Assembly (NCBI GenBank): GCA_947381965.1 | Contig: CANCXX010000002.1 | Coordinates: 83,548 to 147,547, forward strand | Origin: an uncultured bacterium | GTDB lineage: Bacteria; Bacillota; Clostridia; Lachnospirales; Lachnospiraceae | Direction: 5' to 3' | DNA: 64,000 nt | Part shown: positions 30,193-39,616 of the stretch, in pieces | Layout of the letters: every line of letters begins with the position of its first letter | Numbering within the stretch: position 1 is the first letter of the stretch | Position numbers and translations under genes: made by a program | The notes under the pieces: generated by a model | The model's input: only the letters and a program-made list of their open reading frames with translations | Databases searched by the model: none | Told to the model about the DNA's origin: nothing

Positions 30193-30444
30193 ACTTTCCT
30201 CCAAATGTTTTTTATGGTCCCTGACGGGCAGATAGATATTTACATTATGATATTATATTTTTCTCAAACTTGCAAGACATATCAATCCTGCTTTTTCCGT
30301 CTTTCCCCAAATTTTACAAAAAATTTACCATCTTTTTATAGAATATCCTTTCTCGTGCGTTGACACATTTTTACAAAATCGTTATGATAATAACTGTGGC
30401 TGAGAAAGGCGGGAGCGAAAAACGCTCCGGCATGGAGGATTGTA

Positions 30445-31302
30445 ATGAATAAAAAAGAAAAAGAGCCCCGTGAATACCGGGGAGTAAACGATGAAATCAG
30501 GGAACAGCAGCGGAAAACAAAGGACATGACCCTGAAAGGAAAACTGCAGTATTTCTGGGATTACTACAGGTATCATACTCTGGCGGCTGTGTTCATCACA
30601 TTTATGGCCGTTTCACTGATACACAATGTTGTCACCGCCAAGGATTATATTTTTAACGGAATTATGCTAAATGCCTACAGTCTGTCCTCCCAGAGCATTG
30701 AAACGGCTTTCGCGGAATATGCAGGACTGGATACGGAAAAATATGAGTGCTTTATTGATACCTCTTCCACAATGTCTTTGGACAACCACACGGAATATGA
30801 GATGGCAACCGGGCAGAAAATCGTTGCCATGATCCAGACCCGTGACCTGGACGCAGTGGTTTTTGACTCGGAAATGTTTAATAATTATTCCTATAACCAA
30901 ATGTTCTGTGACCTTAGAAATGTTCTGACCGAAGAAGAACTTGCCCGGCACAAAGACAATCTTTATTATATAGAATATGCGGAAATTCGGAAAATGGAAG
31001 AAGACTCTGATTATATCTGCCCGGAACTTGTAACGCCTTACGATGACCGCACGCCGGAAGGCGTTGCTGCCGAAGCGGAAAAGCACAGGCACCCTGAAAA
31101 TATGGAAGAGCCTGTACCTGTGGGAATTTATATGGCGGACTCCCCTTTTGCAGTAAAAAGCAATTCTTACTTTCATGTAATTCCAATCTTTGGGATTGTC
31201 ACCTCTTCTGAAAGATACGATACTGCAAGACAATATCTGGAATTTTTGTGGGATGACACCATTGATTTTTCACAGATGGAAGATACAGAATCCCTTTGGT
31301 AA
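30445..31302 (+). CDS. Single-pass membrane protein of unknown function
   Basis: Encodes 285 residues with a GGAGG SD. A charged cytoplasmic N-terminus of about 45 residues is followed by one hydrophobic segment (about 51-70). The rest is an extracellular domain rich in acidic residues, with no cysteine pair or catalytic motif that I recognise. The C-terminal part (RYDTARQYLEFLWDD) resembles the end of solute-binding-protein-like folds, but this is speculative. It stands alone, convergent with the ABC permease. Confidence 0.72.
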   Translation: MNKKEKEPREYRGVNDEIREQQRKTKDMTLKGKLQYFWDYYRYHTLAAVFITFMAVSLIHNVVTAKDYIFNGIMLNAYSLSSQSIETAFAEYAGLDTEKYECFIDTSSTMSLDNHTEYEMATGQKIVAMIQTRDLDAVVFDSEMFNNYSYNQMFCDLRNVLTEEELARHKDNLYYIEYAEIRKMEEDSDYICPELVTPYDDRTPEGVAAEAEKHRHPENMEEPVPVGIYMADSPFAVKSNSYFHVIPIFGIVTSSERYDTARQYLEFLWDDTIDFSQMEDTESLW

Positions 31303-31313
31303 GCAGATACATG

Positions 31314-31348
31314 CCCCCTAAAAGACGGTGTAACCATCTCTTAGGGGG
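31314..31348. terminator. Terminator hairpin between convergent genes
   Basis: CCCCCTAA (31314-31321) pairs with TTAGGGGG (31341-31348), extended by AAGA/TCTT-type pairs, and TTTCTATTTT follows on the plus strand. It ends the 30445 gene and may also serve the converging ABC permease. Confidence 0.75.
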
Positions 31349-31389
31349 ACTTTCTATTTTCAAAGTCATCTTCCGCAAAAGACAAAATT

Positions 31390-34062
31390 CTACCCTATAT
31401 TTTCATCCCGCACCGCATCAATGATGGTATCTTTTTTGATTCTGCCTGAAGAAAGCAGATAAGACACCGTTACGGCTGCCATAACCACCACTATACTAAG
31501 CAGAAGTTTTCCCCAGGGCATAAAAGGCAGCATTTCCGCCCAGGTCACATCCACGATTTTCATCAAAAGGAAAAGCAGCATAAATACAGATGGCAGGGCA
31601 ATAAAAACCGGAGTAAACGCCATCCGTATTCCCTCCAGCAAAAGCAGCATTCCAACTCCTTTGCTGTCCATCCCCACAGATCGAAGCATGGCAAACTCCC
31701 GCCGGCGGCGCATCATCGTATGGGAAACTGCCGATAAGGTATTGGATACGCCAATCAGTCCCAGCAAAAGACCAATACAGTTTACCACAGCTTCCATGGC
31801 CTGCATCCCCGTCGCTTCGTACTGCTCTTCCTCTGCACTGCTGATAATTGTAATGTCTTCCGATGCCATTACAGACCTGCATAATTCTCTCACCTGCTCT
31901 GTCACCTCCAGATCATCTTCCGGCCGGGTTTTTATTTTGATATGCGTATTATAATGTCCTCCCCGGTCCGGCGAAAGCTCTCCGGCAATGGCATAGTACA
32001 CGGTAAGGGGCATATAAAAATTGATGGTATAATTATTCCTTACATCGCTGAGCTGAAGCTCCTTATCCGCCACTCCTCCGATTTCTATGGGAACCGAATA
32101 ATCAGACTCCACATCATCTTCGCTTTTTTCTTCTGCAACAATCGTCTCTCCTTCCAGAAGATTCAAATGGGAGTATGACTGTTCCGATTTTTGGCTGTTG
32201 TTAACCACGTCCGGGTAAAGAGGTGCGCTGCTTACTGCCAGTGCCCTGATATGATCCGTTTTATAATATTCTGACGGTTCATATCCGCAAATCCGGCAGT
32301 ATTCGTCAAATCTTTCATCCTGTATTCCATACAGATATATACGTAGTCTGTATTTCCCATCCCGTTTTACCAGTCCCCACTTATTCAGATCAAGGGCTTC
32401 AAACCCGCCTCTCTCCTGGAACGCCTCTGACTCCTTTTCTGGAGAAACCCAGGCAGCCATTCTGGAAACACTGTAGTAAATACTGTCCTCTTCTCCCGGA
32501 ACGGCAAGAACCTTAGACAGAAATTCCCTGTCCGGCTCCATTGTCCCGTCAAGACGTACATAAATGTTATGATAGCCTGCCATTCTGTTTCTTTTGCTTA
32601 AAAAATCATTCAGACACATAAAAGTAAAAAAACCGGTAAGAAGCATCAGGCATAAGGTCAGCGACAGCACGCTTGCCCGGAAACCTCTTCTGTTTGCATA
32701 ATGGGAGGCTGCTGCCAGCTCTCCCAGTGGGCCTGATATTCTCCGGGATATTGAATACCTGCGCCCTCTTTGTTTTGGTAAAGAATGTCTGCCTGTTCCC
32801 TCCTGCATTCGTATGGCCTCTACAGGCGACAGCTTTGCAATCTGCAGAGCCGGAAACAAAGCAGCTGTCAACACAGTCAAAAAAGAAAGAAGCCCGGATG
32901 CAAAGGCCAGAAACGGTGAAAAGCGAATTGTAACAGGAAAATACAGCAGTTCTCCTGCAATATTTGTATAAACACCCATAACAGCCATCGTAAATAAATA
33001 GCCTATACCAGTACTTAGCAAAATGGGAATAATCGAAAGTATAGCTCCTTCCATAAGAATGGACACCGCTATTTGTCCGGGCGTCGCCCCTACAGAGCGG
33101 AACATTCCCAGCTGTTTCATGCGCCCGGAGGCAGATATCCGGAAAGCGCCGTGTATAATCATTACAAAGGCTCCTGCTGCCAGTAAAATAAGAATGCCAT
33201 AGACCATAGGGCCTCCCAGCTGTTCTATGCCTATTTCCATCTCAGGAGGAAAAACAAAATTTTCCGTTAAAAGCATTGTATGGTACTGAAAGTGATTTTT
33301 ATATCTGCCATATTCATCCTTTTCAATCCCTATTGCATCCGCAATCTGAGGCATCAGCTCATAGGTTTTCCGGATATCTGTAAACTTTACATAGACGACC
33401 AGTTCCTCTCCCTCCGGAAGGCTTTCTCTTTCCATATATCCCATGGCATAATATCCCTGCACCGAAGTACTGGTAGTCACATCAAGACTTCCCACCAGCG
33501 TAACCTGTTCCTGCCCCGTCCTGTAAAAGACTTCCCCTTCCCGTTTCACCTGTTCAATATTAAGTGTTTCTTTCCCCAGACGCCTTTCCCCTTCAGGAAG
33601 GGTAATAGTATCTCCGATTTTGTACATGGGATTCTGTTCAAAAAAGGTCTTAGACACCACAATTTCTCCTGACGCTTTGGGCGTACGCCCTTCTATAACC
33701 GCATTCTTCTCTCCCATAAGATTCCAGTAATTTTCATCTGCATTCCGTAAAATCAGGTAGGGAAGCTGACTTTCTTCTGAAAGCTTTAAATATGCAAAAG
33801 GCCCCTTTACCATGGTTTTATCCACGTACAAATGATTATCCACTATGGCCAGCTTTTCCGGGGAAATTTCTCCGCCCAGCTCTCCGTGCCACTGTCCGTT
33901 CTGGTACTCTTCAATCTCAATTTGCCACATAAGCTGGGTGTAGCCTGCAGTACACATAGCGCATAGCAGGGTAGAGGACAGTAAAATGGCTGCCATAATA
34001 GACAGGGACGTGCGTCTGTTCTTTCTGATGGTATTTAAAGTGTAAGAAAATAAGACTCTCAT
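31390..34062 (-). CDS. FtsX-like ABC transporter permease
   Basis: Encodes 890 residues with the MacB/FtsX architecture: an N-terminal membrane helix, a large extracellular domain and a core helix bundle near residues 275-430. A second anchor near residue 480, a second extracellular domain and three C-terminal helices (about 760-880) follow. The EFAMLRSVGMDSKGV and MKQLGMFRSVGATPGQI segments are typical FtsX coupling motifs. It overlaps its ATPase gene by 4 bp. With the adjacent two-component system it probably handles cell-envelope peptides or lipoproteins; the substrate is unknown. Confidence 0.92.
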   Translation of the reverse strand: MRVLFSYTLNTIRKNRRTSLSIMAAILLSSTLLCAMCTAGYTQLMWQIEIEEYQNGQWHGELGGEISPEKLAIVDNHLYVDKTMVKGPFAYLKLSEESQLPYLILRNADENYWNLMGEKNAVIEGRTPKASGEIVVSKTFFEQNPMYKIGDTITLPEGERRLGKETLNIEQVKREGEVFYRTGQEQVTLVGSLDVTTSTSVQGYYAMGYMERESLPEGEELVVYVKFTDIRKTYELMPQIADAIGIEKDEYGRYKNHFQYHTMLLTENFVFPPEMEIGIEQLGGPMVYGILILLAAGAFVMIIHGAFRISASGRMKQLGMFRSVGATPGQIAVSILMEGAILSIIPILLSTGIGYLFTMAVMGVYTNIAGELLYFPVTIRFSPFLAFASGLLSFLTVLTAALFPALQIAKLSPVEAIRMQEGTGRHSLPKQRGRRYSISRRISGPLGELAAASHYANRRGFRASVLSLTLCLMLLTGFFTFMCLNDFLSKRNRMAGYHNIYVRLDGTMEPDREFLSKVLAVPGEEDSIYYSVSRMAAWVSPEKESEAFQERGGFEALDLNKWGLVKRDGKYRLRIYLYGIQDERFDEYCRICGYEPSEYYKTDHIRALAVSSAPLYPDVVNNSQKSEQSYSHLNLLEGETIVAEEKSEDDVESDYSVPIEIGGVADKELQLSDVRNNYTINFYMPLTVYYAIAGELSPDRGGHYNTHIKIKTRPEDDLEVTEQVRELCRSVMASEDITIISSAEEEQYEATGMQAMEAVVNCIGLLLGLIGVSNTLSAVSHTMMRRRREFAMLRSVGMDSKGVGMLLLLEGIRMAFTPVFIALPSVFMLLFLLMKIVDVTWAEMLPFMPWGKLLLSIVVVMAAVTVSYLLSSGRIKKDTIIDAVRDENIG

Positions 34063-34742
34063 TTTCCCACCTCCTCATCAGACAAAATTCTGCCATCCTC
34101 TATGGTAACGATTCTGTCTGCCTCCAAAGCAATTTTTTCATCGTGGGTAATCAGCAGAACGGTCTGCTTATACTTTTTGTTGGACAGTTTTAAGAGCCCC
34201 AAAATCTCTTCTGAGTTTTTCCGGTCCAGATTGCCAGTGGGTTCGTCCGCCAGAAGAATTGCCGGACGGTAAATTAACGCTCTTGCAATCGCTGCTCTTT
34301 GCTGCTGCCCTCCCGACAGCTGACTGGGCAGATGAGTCAAACGCTCTTTCAGCCCCAAAATTTCCACCAGCTCTTCAAACCGTTTTTCGTCCGGTTTCTG
34401 ATTGTCCAATAGCATTGGAAGCAAAATATTCTGTTTAACATCAAGAGACGGAATTAAATTGTAAAACTGGTAAATAAGGCCTACCTTACGCCTTCTGAAA
34501 ACCGCGCACTGCTTTTCATTTAATGTGGCGATATCCGTATTTTCAATAAAAATCCTTCCACTACCTGGTTTATCCACACCTCCCAGCATATGCAGCAATG
34601 TTGATTTCCCGGAGCCGGAAGCCCCTATAATTGCAATAAATTCCCCTTTTTCCACGGATAAATTTATATCCTCAAGAGCTTTCACCTGGTTCTGCCCGCT
34701 GCCATAAATTTTAGTCAGCTTCTCACACCTTAAAATTTCCAT
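34059..34742 (-). CDS. ABC transporter ATP-binding protein (MacB/LolD type)
   Basis: Encodes 227 residues from MEILRCEKLTK, with a CAGGGAAA SD-like site. Walker A GASGSGKST, Q-loop, signature LSGGQQQRAAIARAL, Walker B ILLADEPTGNLD and H-loop LLITHDEK are all intact. It powers the FtsX-type permease encoded immediately downstream. The histidine kinase gene ends 58 bp upstream. Confidence 0.95.
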   Translation of the reverse strand: MEILRCEKLTKIYGSGQNQVKALEDINLSVEKGEFIAIIGASGSGKSTLLHMLGGVDKPGSGRIFIENTDIATLNEKQCAVFRRRKVGLIYQFYNLIPSLDVKQNILLPMLLDNQKPDEKRFEELVEILGLKERLTHLPSQLSGGQQQRAAIARALIYRPAILLADEPTGNLDRKNSEEILGLLKLSNKKYKQTVLLITHDEKIALEADRIVTIEDGRILSDEEVGK

Positions 34743-34800
34743 ATAGTTTCCCTGCCTTTCCGCTTTACTATAACAGGGCAAAATGACAATCTGGTGACAA

Positions 34801-35985
34801 TTACATATTTTTATAAAATAAAATTACAAACCGGGCGCCTCCTTCCCTCCGGTTTTCCCCGCGGATTTCTCCCCCCTGACTCTCAATCAGGGATTTAGCA
34901 AGTGATAGTCCGATGCCTGTTCCCTCTTTTCCAACTGTGTTTCCCCTGTAAAAACGCTCAAACAAATGGGGCAGGTCTTTGCTGTCAAACCCCATTCCTT
35001 CATCTTCTATGGCAATTCCTGTGTAAACCGGATTATCCCATACCCGAACGCAAATTTCCGTTCCCTCCGGCGAATGCTCAGAGGCATTTTTTAACAGACT
35101 CCCCAATGCCTCCTTCATCCACCCCAGATCACAGGATAAGTAAATATCTTCTTCCCCCCATAATTTAATCCGCTGACCTTTCTTTTCAATCAGCGGCCAA
35201 AGAGACTCCAGACCGCAGGATATCAGCTCTTCTGCCGGAATGCGCCTGATCTCAAAAGACAGCACGCCTGCCTCCGCCCTTGCCAGGGTAAGCAGGGCTG
35301 CTGTCAGTTCACTTATCCGTTCTATCTGCCCTTCCATTTTTTGTATCTGTAACCCAGCCTCCGGATCTGTTACTCTGTGCGCTAAAAGTTCACACAGCAC
35401 AGACAGGGAGGTGAGGGGCGTTTTCAGCTGGTGGGAAATATCTGTAAAACTGCGTGCCTGGTTCTCCTTCTCCTGCTTTAGTCTCTCACGGCTTTCCCTA
35501 AGAGCCAGTACTGTCTTATAGATTTCATCTTCCAGGTTAGAGAGAAAATCCTGGCTTCTTTCAGGGAATGTAAAATAACTGCCTTCTTCCACCTGACGAA
35601 GATATTCTGTAAGATTTTCAGCCCTTTTCTTTAACCCTTTTTTCTTCCTGCCTGCCGCATACAGCGCTCCCGCCGTTCCCATGCCTGCCGCAACAAACGC
35701 ACCTGCTCCCAGCGCGGCATAAATATGTCCTGCTGGCAGATGTCCATGATACCCATACCTTGCCAGAATTTCTCTTCCCTGTACAAGCCGTCCCTCTTCT
35801 GTTTCCTTTAACGCGCCGGCAATTTGGGACTGCCGATCAGGAAAGGCCGCCGTCACTGCGGCTATCCTGTCATAAAGATACGCCTCCCCCTGCCAGAAGC
35901 TGCCAAAAGCCGTCACCATACAAAAAAAGAAACAGGATACAAAAACTGTCGCTGCAAAAGCAAAGTCGGATTTCCTTCCCATCAT
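34801..35985 (-). CDS. Sensor histidine kinase of the ABC-exporter operon
   Basis: Encodes 394 residues. Two membrane helices (about 8-28 and 86-108) flank a short extracellular segment of about 55 residues. A linker, a HisKA domain with ISHQLKTPLTSLS near residue 185 and a HATPase domain with EDEGMGFD and GTGIGLSLAKSL follow. All catalytic motifs are present. Its start overlaps the response-regulator stop by 1 bp (TAATG). The gene order regulator, kinase, ATPase, permease suggests the pair controls the exporter. Confidence 0.93.
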   Translation of the reverse strand: MMGRKSDFAFAATVFVSCFFFCMVTAFGSFWQGEAYLYDRIAAVTAAFPDRQSQIAGALKETEEGRLVQGREILARYGYHGHLPAGHIYAALGAGAFVAAGMGTAGALYAAGRKKKGLKKRAENLTEYLRQVEEGSYFTFPERSQDFLSNLEDEIYKTVLALRESRERLKQEKENQARSFTDISHQLKTPLTSLSVLCELLAHRVTDPEAGLQIQKMEGQIERISELTAALLTLARAEAGVLSFEIRRIPAEELISCGLESLWPLIEKKGQRIKLWGEEDIYLSCDLGWMKEALGSLLKNASEHSPEGTEICVRVWDNPVYTGIAIEDEGMGFDSKDLPHLFERFYRGNTVGKEGTGIGLSLAKSLIESQGGEIRGENRREGGARFVILFYKNM

Positions 35986-36659
35986 TAATCGTCCTCCACC
36001 CGGTATCCAATTCCACGTACTGTTTTAATCACCTGCCGGGATTCTTCCCCCAGCTTTTCCCGGAGCCGCTTGATAGTGACAGTCAGTGTGTTATCATTTA
36101 CATAATCCCCGCAATTATCCCACAAGTACTGAAGCAGCGCATTCCTTGTAAGGGTTCTGCCTTTATTTTCCATCAGATAAAGCAACAGCCGGTATTCTCC
36201 GGCTGTCAGGGGAACCTGCCGCTCTCCCGTCCAGACAAGAGTCTTATTTTTATCAAGCAGAATACTTCCGCACCGTAATGTTTTCTTACTCTCCTCCCAA
36301 TTTCCCTGACGGCGCAGCACCGCCCGTATGCGGGATAGCAAAACCCCTGCTTTAAAAGGCTTGGTCACATAATCGTCTGCTCCCATGTCCAGTCCTTTAA
36401 TAATATCCTTTTCATCTTCCCTTGCTGTAAGAATAATGACGGGCAGCCCGTCTTCCTTCCGGTTCTTTTCAAGAAAAGCCCACCCTTCCCCGTCCGGAAG
36501 TCCCAAGTCAAGCAACACCAGTGAAAAGGCCTTTTCATCCATGGCAAAGGCCTTTTCCAAAGTAGAAGCCGCCCTTATCTCAAATCCCGCTTCCCTTAAA
36601 TATTCTGACAATCCATAAACAATCGTATGGTCATCTTCAACCAGCAATATCTGCTTCAT
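35985..36659 (-). CDS. OmpR-family response regulator of the ABC-exporter operon
   Basis: Encodes 224 residues from MKQILLVEDDHTIV, with an AGGAGGCGGGG SD. It has a receiver domain with the phospho-acceptor Asp in LVLLDLGLPDGEG, the signalling Lys in DDYVTKPF and a C-terminal winged helix (NDNTLTVTIKRLREKLG). It pairs with the kinase downstream. Hairpins occupy the 211 bp upstream. Confidence 0.94.
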   Translation of the reverse strand: MKQILLVEDDHTIVYGLSEYLREAGFEIRAASTLEKAFAMDEKAFSLVLLDLGLPDGEGWAFLEKNRKEDGLPVIILTAREDEKDIIKGLDMGADDYVTKPFKAGVLLSRIRAVLRRQGNWEESKKTLRCGSILLDKNKTLVWTGERQVPLTAGEYRLLLYLMENKGRTLTRNALLQYLWDNCGDYVNDNTLTVTIKRLREKLGEESRQVIKTVRGIGYRVEDD

Positions 36660-36704
36660 ACATTCCCCGCCTCCTAAATTTGTATTGCAGCTAAGCTGCA
36701 GGAT

Positions 36705-36746
36705 ATTTGACCCTCCCGGCATTCGTCAAATGGATGCTTCACATCC
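36705..36746 (-). other. Two adjacent stem-loops in the leader of the two-component/ABC operon
   Basis: ATTTGAC and GTCAAAT (36705-36711 and 36725-36731) form one stem. GGATG and CATCC (36732-36746) form a second immediately beside it. They lie 45-90 bp upstream of the response-regulator start. They could be a terminator of the dnaJ-like gene, an operator or a leader structure. Confidence 0.4.
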
Positions 36747-36870
36747 GCTTAAGTCCTTGCCCCTGGGAATAAAAAAGCAGATGTTTCCGGCAAGCCTTTC
36801 ACTTCTTCCTTCCACACCTGCATAGCGCCATCGATCTTTCATCCTCTGATGTGCCTGCTTTACCCTATTA

Positions 36871-37575
36871 TCAAAACCTGTAATAAGGGATGCCTCCACA
36901 GCAAAGCCCTCCGCCTCCACAACACAAATTACAAATCATATTTGCAATACATATCTTAAGGCACAATCCGTCTCCCGCTATATAGGGATGTCCATAGCTG
37001 TGCTGTCTCTGACGGTACCATGTGCCTCCATTTTCGAACTGATATACCAGATTACTGTATGTCCGGCTGCCTGGTTCTAATGCTGCAGCCTTTCTTGCAT
37101 GTTCCAGCGCTGAAACCTGATTTCCCAATCCTGCATGGGCAAGGGCGCTGTAATAATACCAGCGGGCGCCTCTGGCCTGCTCTTCCATACCGTCTAAAAC
37201 ATTGCGGGCTTCTTTGTAATAACCATTCCTTACATAATTACCTGCTGCCCTTAAATACCCGTCTTCCTCATAACCGGTATCTGAACTGCCAAAACCTCCA
37301 AACCCGCCAAAACCTCCAAAACTTCCAAAATCTCCTGCTCCTCCGGCGCTGCGGCTTCCGCCATAGCCGGTTCCATGATAGCTATAGCCTTCCGTCCTCT
37401 CCTTCATCACCTGCTGGTATGCCTGCTGTATCTCTTTAAATTTTTCCTCAGCCGCCTGGGGATTATCAATATTGGCGTCAGGATGATATTTTCTGCTGAG
37501 AGCTTTATATGCTTTTTTTATCTCTTCTTCTGTGGCATTTCTGGAAACACCTAAAACCTCATACGGATCTCGCAT
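36871..37575 (-). CDS. J-domain protein with glycine-rich linker and cysteine-rich tail
   Basis: Encodes 234 residues from [15 protein letters not shown]; the longer frame is unsupported. A J-domain with intact HPD motif (RKYHPDANI, about residue 32) is followed by a Gly/Phe-rich stretch (about 85-110). A TPR-like helical region ([27 protein letters not shown]) and an unusual C-terminus, [16 protein letters not shown], complete it. J-domains stimulate Hsp70 ATPase activity. The tail may bind metal or a membrane. The gene overlaps the end of the DUF5685 gene by 17 bp, so the two are coupled. Confidence 0.88.
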   Translation of the reverse strand: MRDPYEVLGVSRNATEEEIKKAYKALSRKYHPDANIDNPQAAEEKFKEIQQAYQQVMKERTEGYSYHGTGYGGSRSAGGAGDFGSFGGFGGFGGFGSSDTGYEEDGYLRAAGNYVRNGYYKEARNVLDGMEEQARGARWYYYSALAHAGLGNQVSALEHARKAAALEPGSRTYSNLVYQFENGGTWYRQRQHSYGHPYIAGDGLCLKICIANMICNLCCGGGGLCCGGIPYYRF

Positions 37576-38440
37576 TTTCCACTCCCCGGCTGCTTCTTTC
37601 CTTTTCTTTGCGCAGTTCTTCTTCTCTTTTCTGTCTGACCATTTCATACCGGTACCAGACACCGGAATAAAGAATATTTCTTAATATTTCCACATTTTCA
37701 ATTACAGGAAGCTTTTCAAATTCCTTACAACACCCTGCCATAATCATAGTCAGAATTGTTTTAACTTCTTCTTCAAAATCGGGATCATTAAACCGCTTGA
37801 TCAAAGGGTTATATCTTCCCCCTCTGGCATCTTCTTCAATATCCTCATAGGCATCCATAAGGTAAATAAACTTTCCCAGATAGACTCCCATTGTCTTAAG
37901 GCTGTCATGCCATTCATCCTCCCTGACAGCCATGATCTCCCCCATAATATCCCCAAATATTCCCGCCATTTGGTCCACATCCTGATTATTTTTCTTTTCC
38001 TGTGCGGAAAGCTCCCGCATAAGACTTTCCATGCGCTTAGCTTTTTTGCCATATCTGGCACAAATATTTCTGTAAGCTTTCTTTAACATTTTTCCATAGG
38101 CTAAGCGGGTAAACTTGTGTTCATCCTCCCAGTCGTCCCTACACTTGTAATAAGTAAAAAGCAGATTCATATCTGCCCCATAAAAAGAAAACCCATTGGT
38201 TCTTATGGTATGTTTTTCAAAAGGGTGGGCGGCACACTTGATTTCCCCCACCTCTGTTTCCGGTTCATACAGACTGCTAAGCAGCATTACAAGGAACGTC
38301 ATATCGTAGGATAAACTAATCTGCCCCGTTCTTCCGAATCGGCTCTTTAAAGCCTGACACAGACCACAATAATAAGAATGGTAGATGTCAAACTCTTTAA
38401 ATTTCATATCCCCCTTGTTGATAATGATATATCCAAACAT
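37559..38440 (-). CDS. DUF5685 family protein
   Basis: Encodes 293 residues, mostly helical and soluble. The N-terminus carries [17 protein letters not shown], an early CxxC-like pair, with further cysteines at [11 protein letters not shown] and YYKCRDD. A conserved [15 protein letters not shown] block lies near residue 205. The family is lineage-typical with unknown function. It is translationally coupled to the downstream J-domain gene and lies 29 bp from a zinc-ribbon membrane protein gene upstream. The three probably act together. Confidence 0.83.
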   Translation of the reverse strand: MFGYIIINKGDMKFKEFDIYHSYYCGLCQALKSRFGRTGQISLSYDMTFLVMLLSSLYEPETEVGEIKCAAHPFEKHTIRTNGFSFYGADMNLLFTYYKCRDDWEDEHKFTRLAYGKMLKKAYRNICARYGKKAKRMESLMRELSAQEKKNNQDVDQMAGIFGDIMGEIMAVREDEWHDSLKTMGVYLGKFIYLMDAYEDIEEDARGGRYNPLIKRFNDPDFEEEVKTILTMIMAGCCKEFEKLPVIENVEILRNILYSGVWYRYEMVRQKREEELRKEKERSSRGVENARSV

Positions 38441-38469
38441 GGCATTCTCCCATCTGGCTTTAGATTCTG

Positions 38470-38862
38470 TCAGCTTTTTTTAATAAAGGTCTGGGCACAT
38501 TTGGGACACTTAATTTCAACTTTTCCTTTTCCCCTCGGAATTCTTATCTTCTGCCTGCAGGAAGGACATCTGTAAATATGATGGGTCTTTCTTTGCTGCA
38601 TTTCCCTCTTCCATGTGACAAACCTCTGCCTGACCTTATATTCATACCGCAAATACACAGAGTTCTCCGCTCTTCTTTTATAGATATTTTTGGAAAACAT
38701 TCTGAAATATGAATAAACAAGGATGGCTGCCCCCAGCCCATAGAACAATTTTCCACCAAATAATGACAGCCCAAAACATACAATCACCAAAATCATCAAA
38801 GAGCGGTTCAACTGGTCGCTTCCATATCTTCCCTGCATAAATCGGTAAAACTTTTCTTTCAT
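38470..38862 (-). CDS. Small membrane protein with C-terminal zinc ribbon
   Basis: Encodes 130 residues from MKEKFYRFMQGRYG (ATG preferred over an upstream TTG). Two hydrophobic segments (about 22-55) are followed by a basic linker and a CPSC...CPKC zinc ribbon at the C-terminus (about 98-120). The function is unknown. Its place upstream of DUF5685 and the J-domain gene suggests a membrane-linked chaperone or assembly module. Confidence 0.8.
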   Translation of the reverse strand: MKEKFYRFMQGRYGSDQLNRSLMILVIVCFGLSLFGGKLFYGLGAAILVYSYFRMFSKNIYKRRAENSVYLRYEYKVRQRFVTWKREMQQRKTHHIYRCPSCRQKIRIPRGKGKVEIKCPKCAQTFIKKS

Positions 38863-39000
38863 TACGGTCAACGCCTTTCAACTTTTGTTCGGTTTTCCTG
38901 CTTATTATCCTACTTCTTTCCCGGTCATAAATCAATAAACGCAATATAAAGGAATATAAAGAATTTCTAAAAAGAACCATCCGTCAATTGCCTTCTACGG

Positions 39001-39025
39001 AAAAAAGACTGCGCGCCGCACAGTC
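39001..39025 (-). terminator. Intrinsic terminator of the 37-codon gene
   Basis: On the minus strand GACTGTGC pairs with GCGCAGTC (one G-U pair) around a short loop and is followed directly by six T. It lies about 40 bp past the stop of the small membrane-peptide gene. Confidence 0.75.
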
Positions 39026-39064
39026 CTTTTCTTTTCACTGCAATATAAGGAACTTCTTACATAA

Positions 39065-39178
39065 TCAGTCCTCAATATCCTGATCTGCTGCAACAGCAGA
39101 CACTACTGAGGATACCACCGACACCACTACTGCTATAATGATAACCAGCATTCCGCCTGCCAATAACATAAATTCCAT
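39065..39178 (-). CDS. Small hydrophobic membrane peptide, 37 aa
   Basis: The frame encodes MEFMLLAGGMLVIIIAVVV, then a Ser/Val/Ala-rich helix and the acidic end AADQDIED. An AAAGGAG SD lies 8 bp before the ATG and a good intrinsic terminator follows, so it looks like a complete small transcription unit. One transmembrane helix of about 25 residues is predicted, with a negatively charged tail. I do not recognise the family. It resembles small stress or regulatory membrane peptides only in form. Confidence 0.65.
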   Translation of the reverse strand: MEFMLLAGGMLVIIIAVVVSVVSSVVSAVAADQDIED

Positions 39179-39327
39179 TGCCACATCTCCTTTTACTCAG
39201 CAGCCCCTTAGCCGCCGTTCCTGTCACATACCAAAATATATTATTTACCGCCACATCTATTTTACTAAATATAAAATGGTTTTTCAACTATAAAATTGAT
39301 TCTTATCGGGAATTTACTGGCTAGAAA

Positions 39328-39473
39328 GTTACTATTCACGGCCTAGGAGCCGCTCATAGCAACAATTCGGAGCGATATTCCAAGTTTTGCTTCGCAAAAA
39401 TCGCCCCTCACTCCTGCATCATGTTCTCACGGAATGCGCCACAAGTGCGCATTCCTGACCCGTGAATAGTAAC
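39328..39473. mobile_element. 146-bp miniature inverted-repeat element, copy 1
   Basis: It begins GTTACTATTCACGG and ends with its exact complement CCGTGAATAGTAAC. Flanking bases are GCTAGAAA on the left and GCTGGAAA on the right, an 8-bp duplication with one mismatch. Inside are TTTTGC/GCAAAA and GGAATGCGC/GCGCATTCC hairpins. It differs from copy 2 (51206-51351) at four of 146 positions. There is no open frame. It lies between the two very small genes. Confidence 0.85.
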
Positions 39474-39537
39474 GCTGGAAACACCTCTTCCACATACTTT
39501 CTGCTCTGATAACCATAAAATCCCTCTCTGTTTATTC

Positions 39538-39567
39538 TTGAACATACAATTGTGCATATGTTAAAAT
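39538..39567 (+). promoter_or_regulatory. Putative sigma-A promoter of the 40-codon gene
   Basis: TTGAAC (39538-39543) and TAAAAT (39562-39567) are spaced by 18 bp, about 50 bp before the ATG at 39617. The elements match four of six and five of six consensus positions. Confidence 0.45.
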
Positions 39568-39616
39568 AGTTCTACCTGTTAACGGCCTGCAGCTGTTAAA
39601 AATAAGGAGGAAGATT

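Noticed and set aside
36726-36920. 64-codon minus-strand frame after the J-domain gene
   Set aside because: Overlaps the end of the J-domain gene and two leader hairpins, with no SD.
39072-39287. 71-codon minus-strand frame
   Set aside because: Overlaps the 37-codon gene in another frame. The shorter frame has the SD and a membrane helix; this one has neither.
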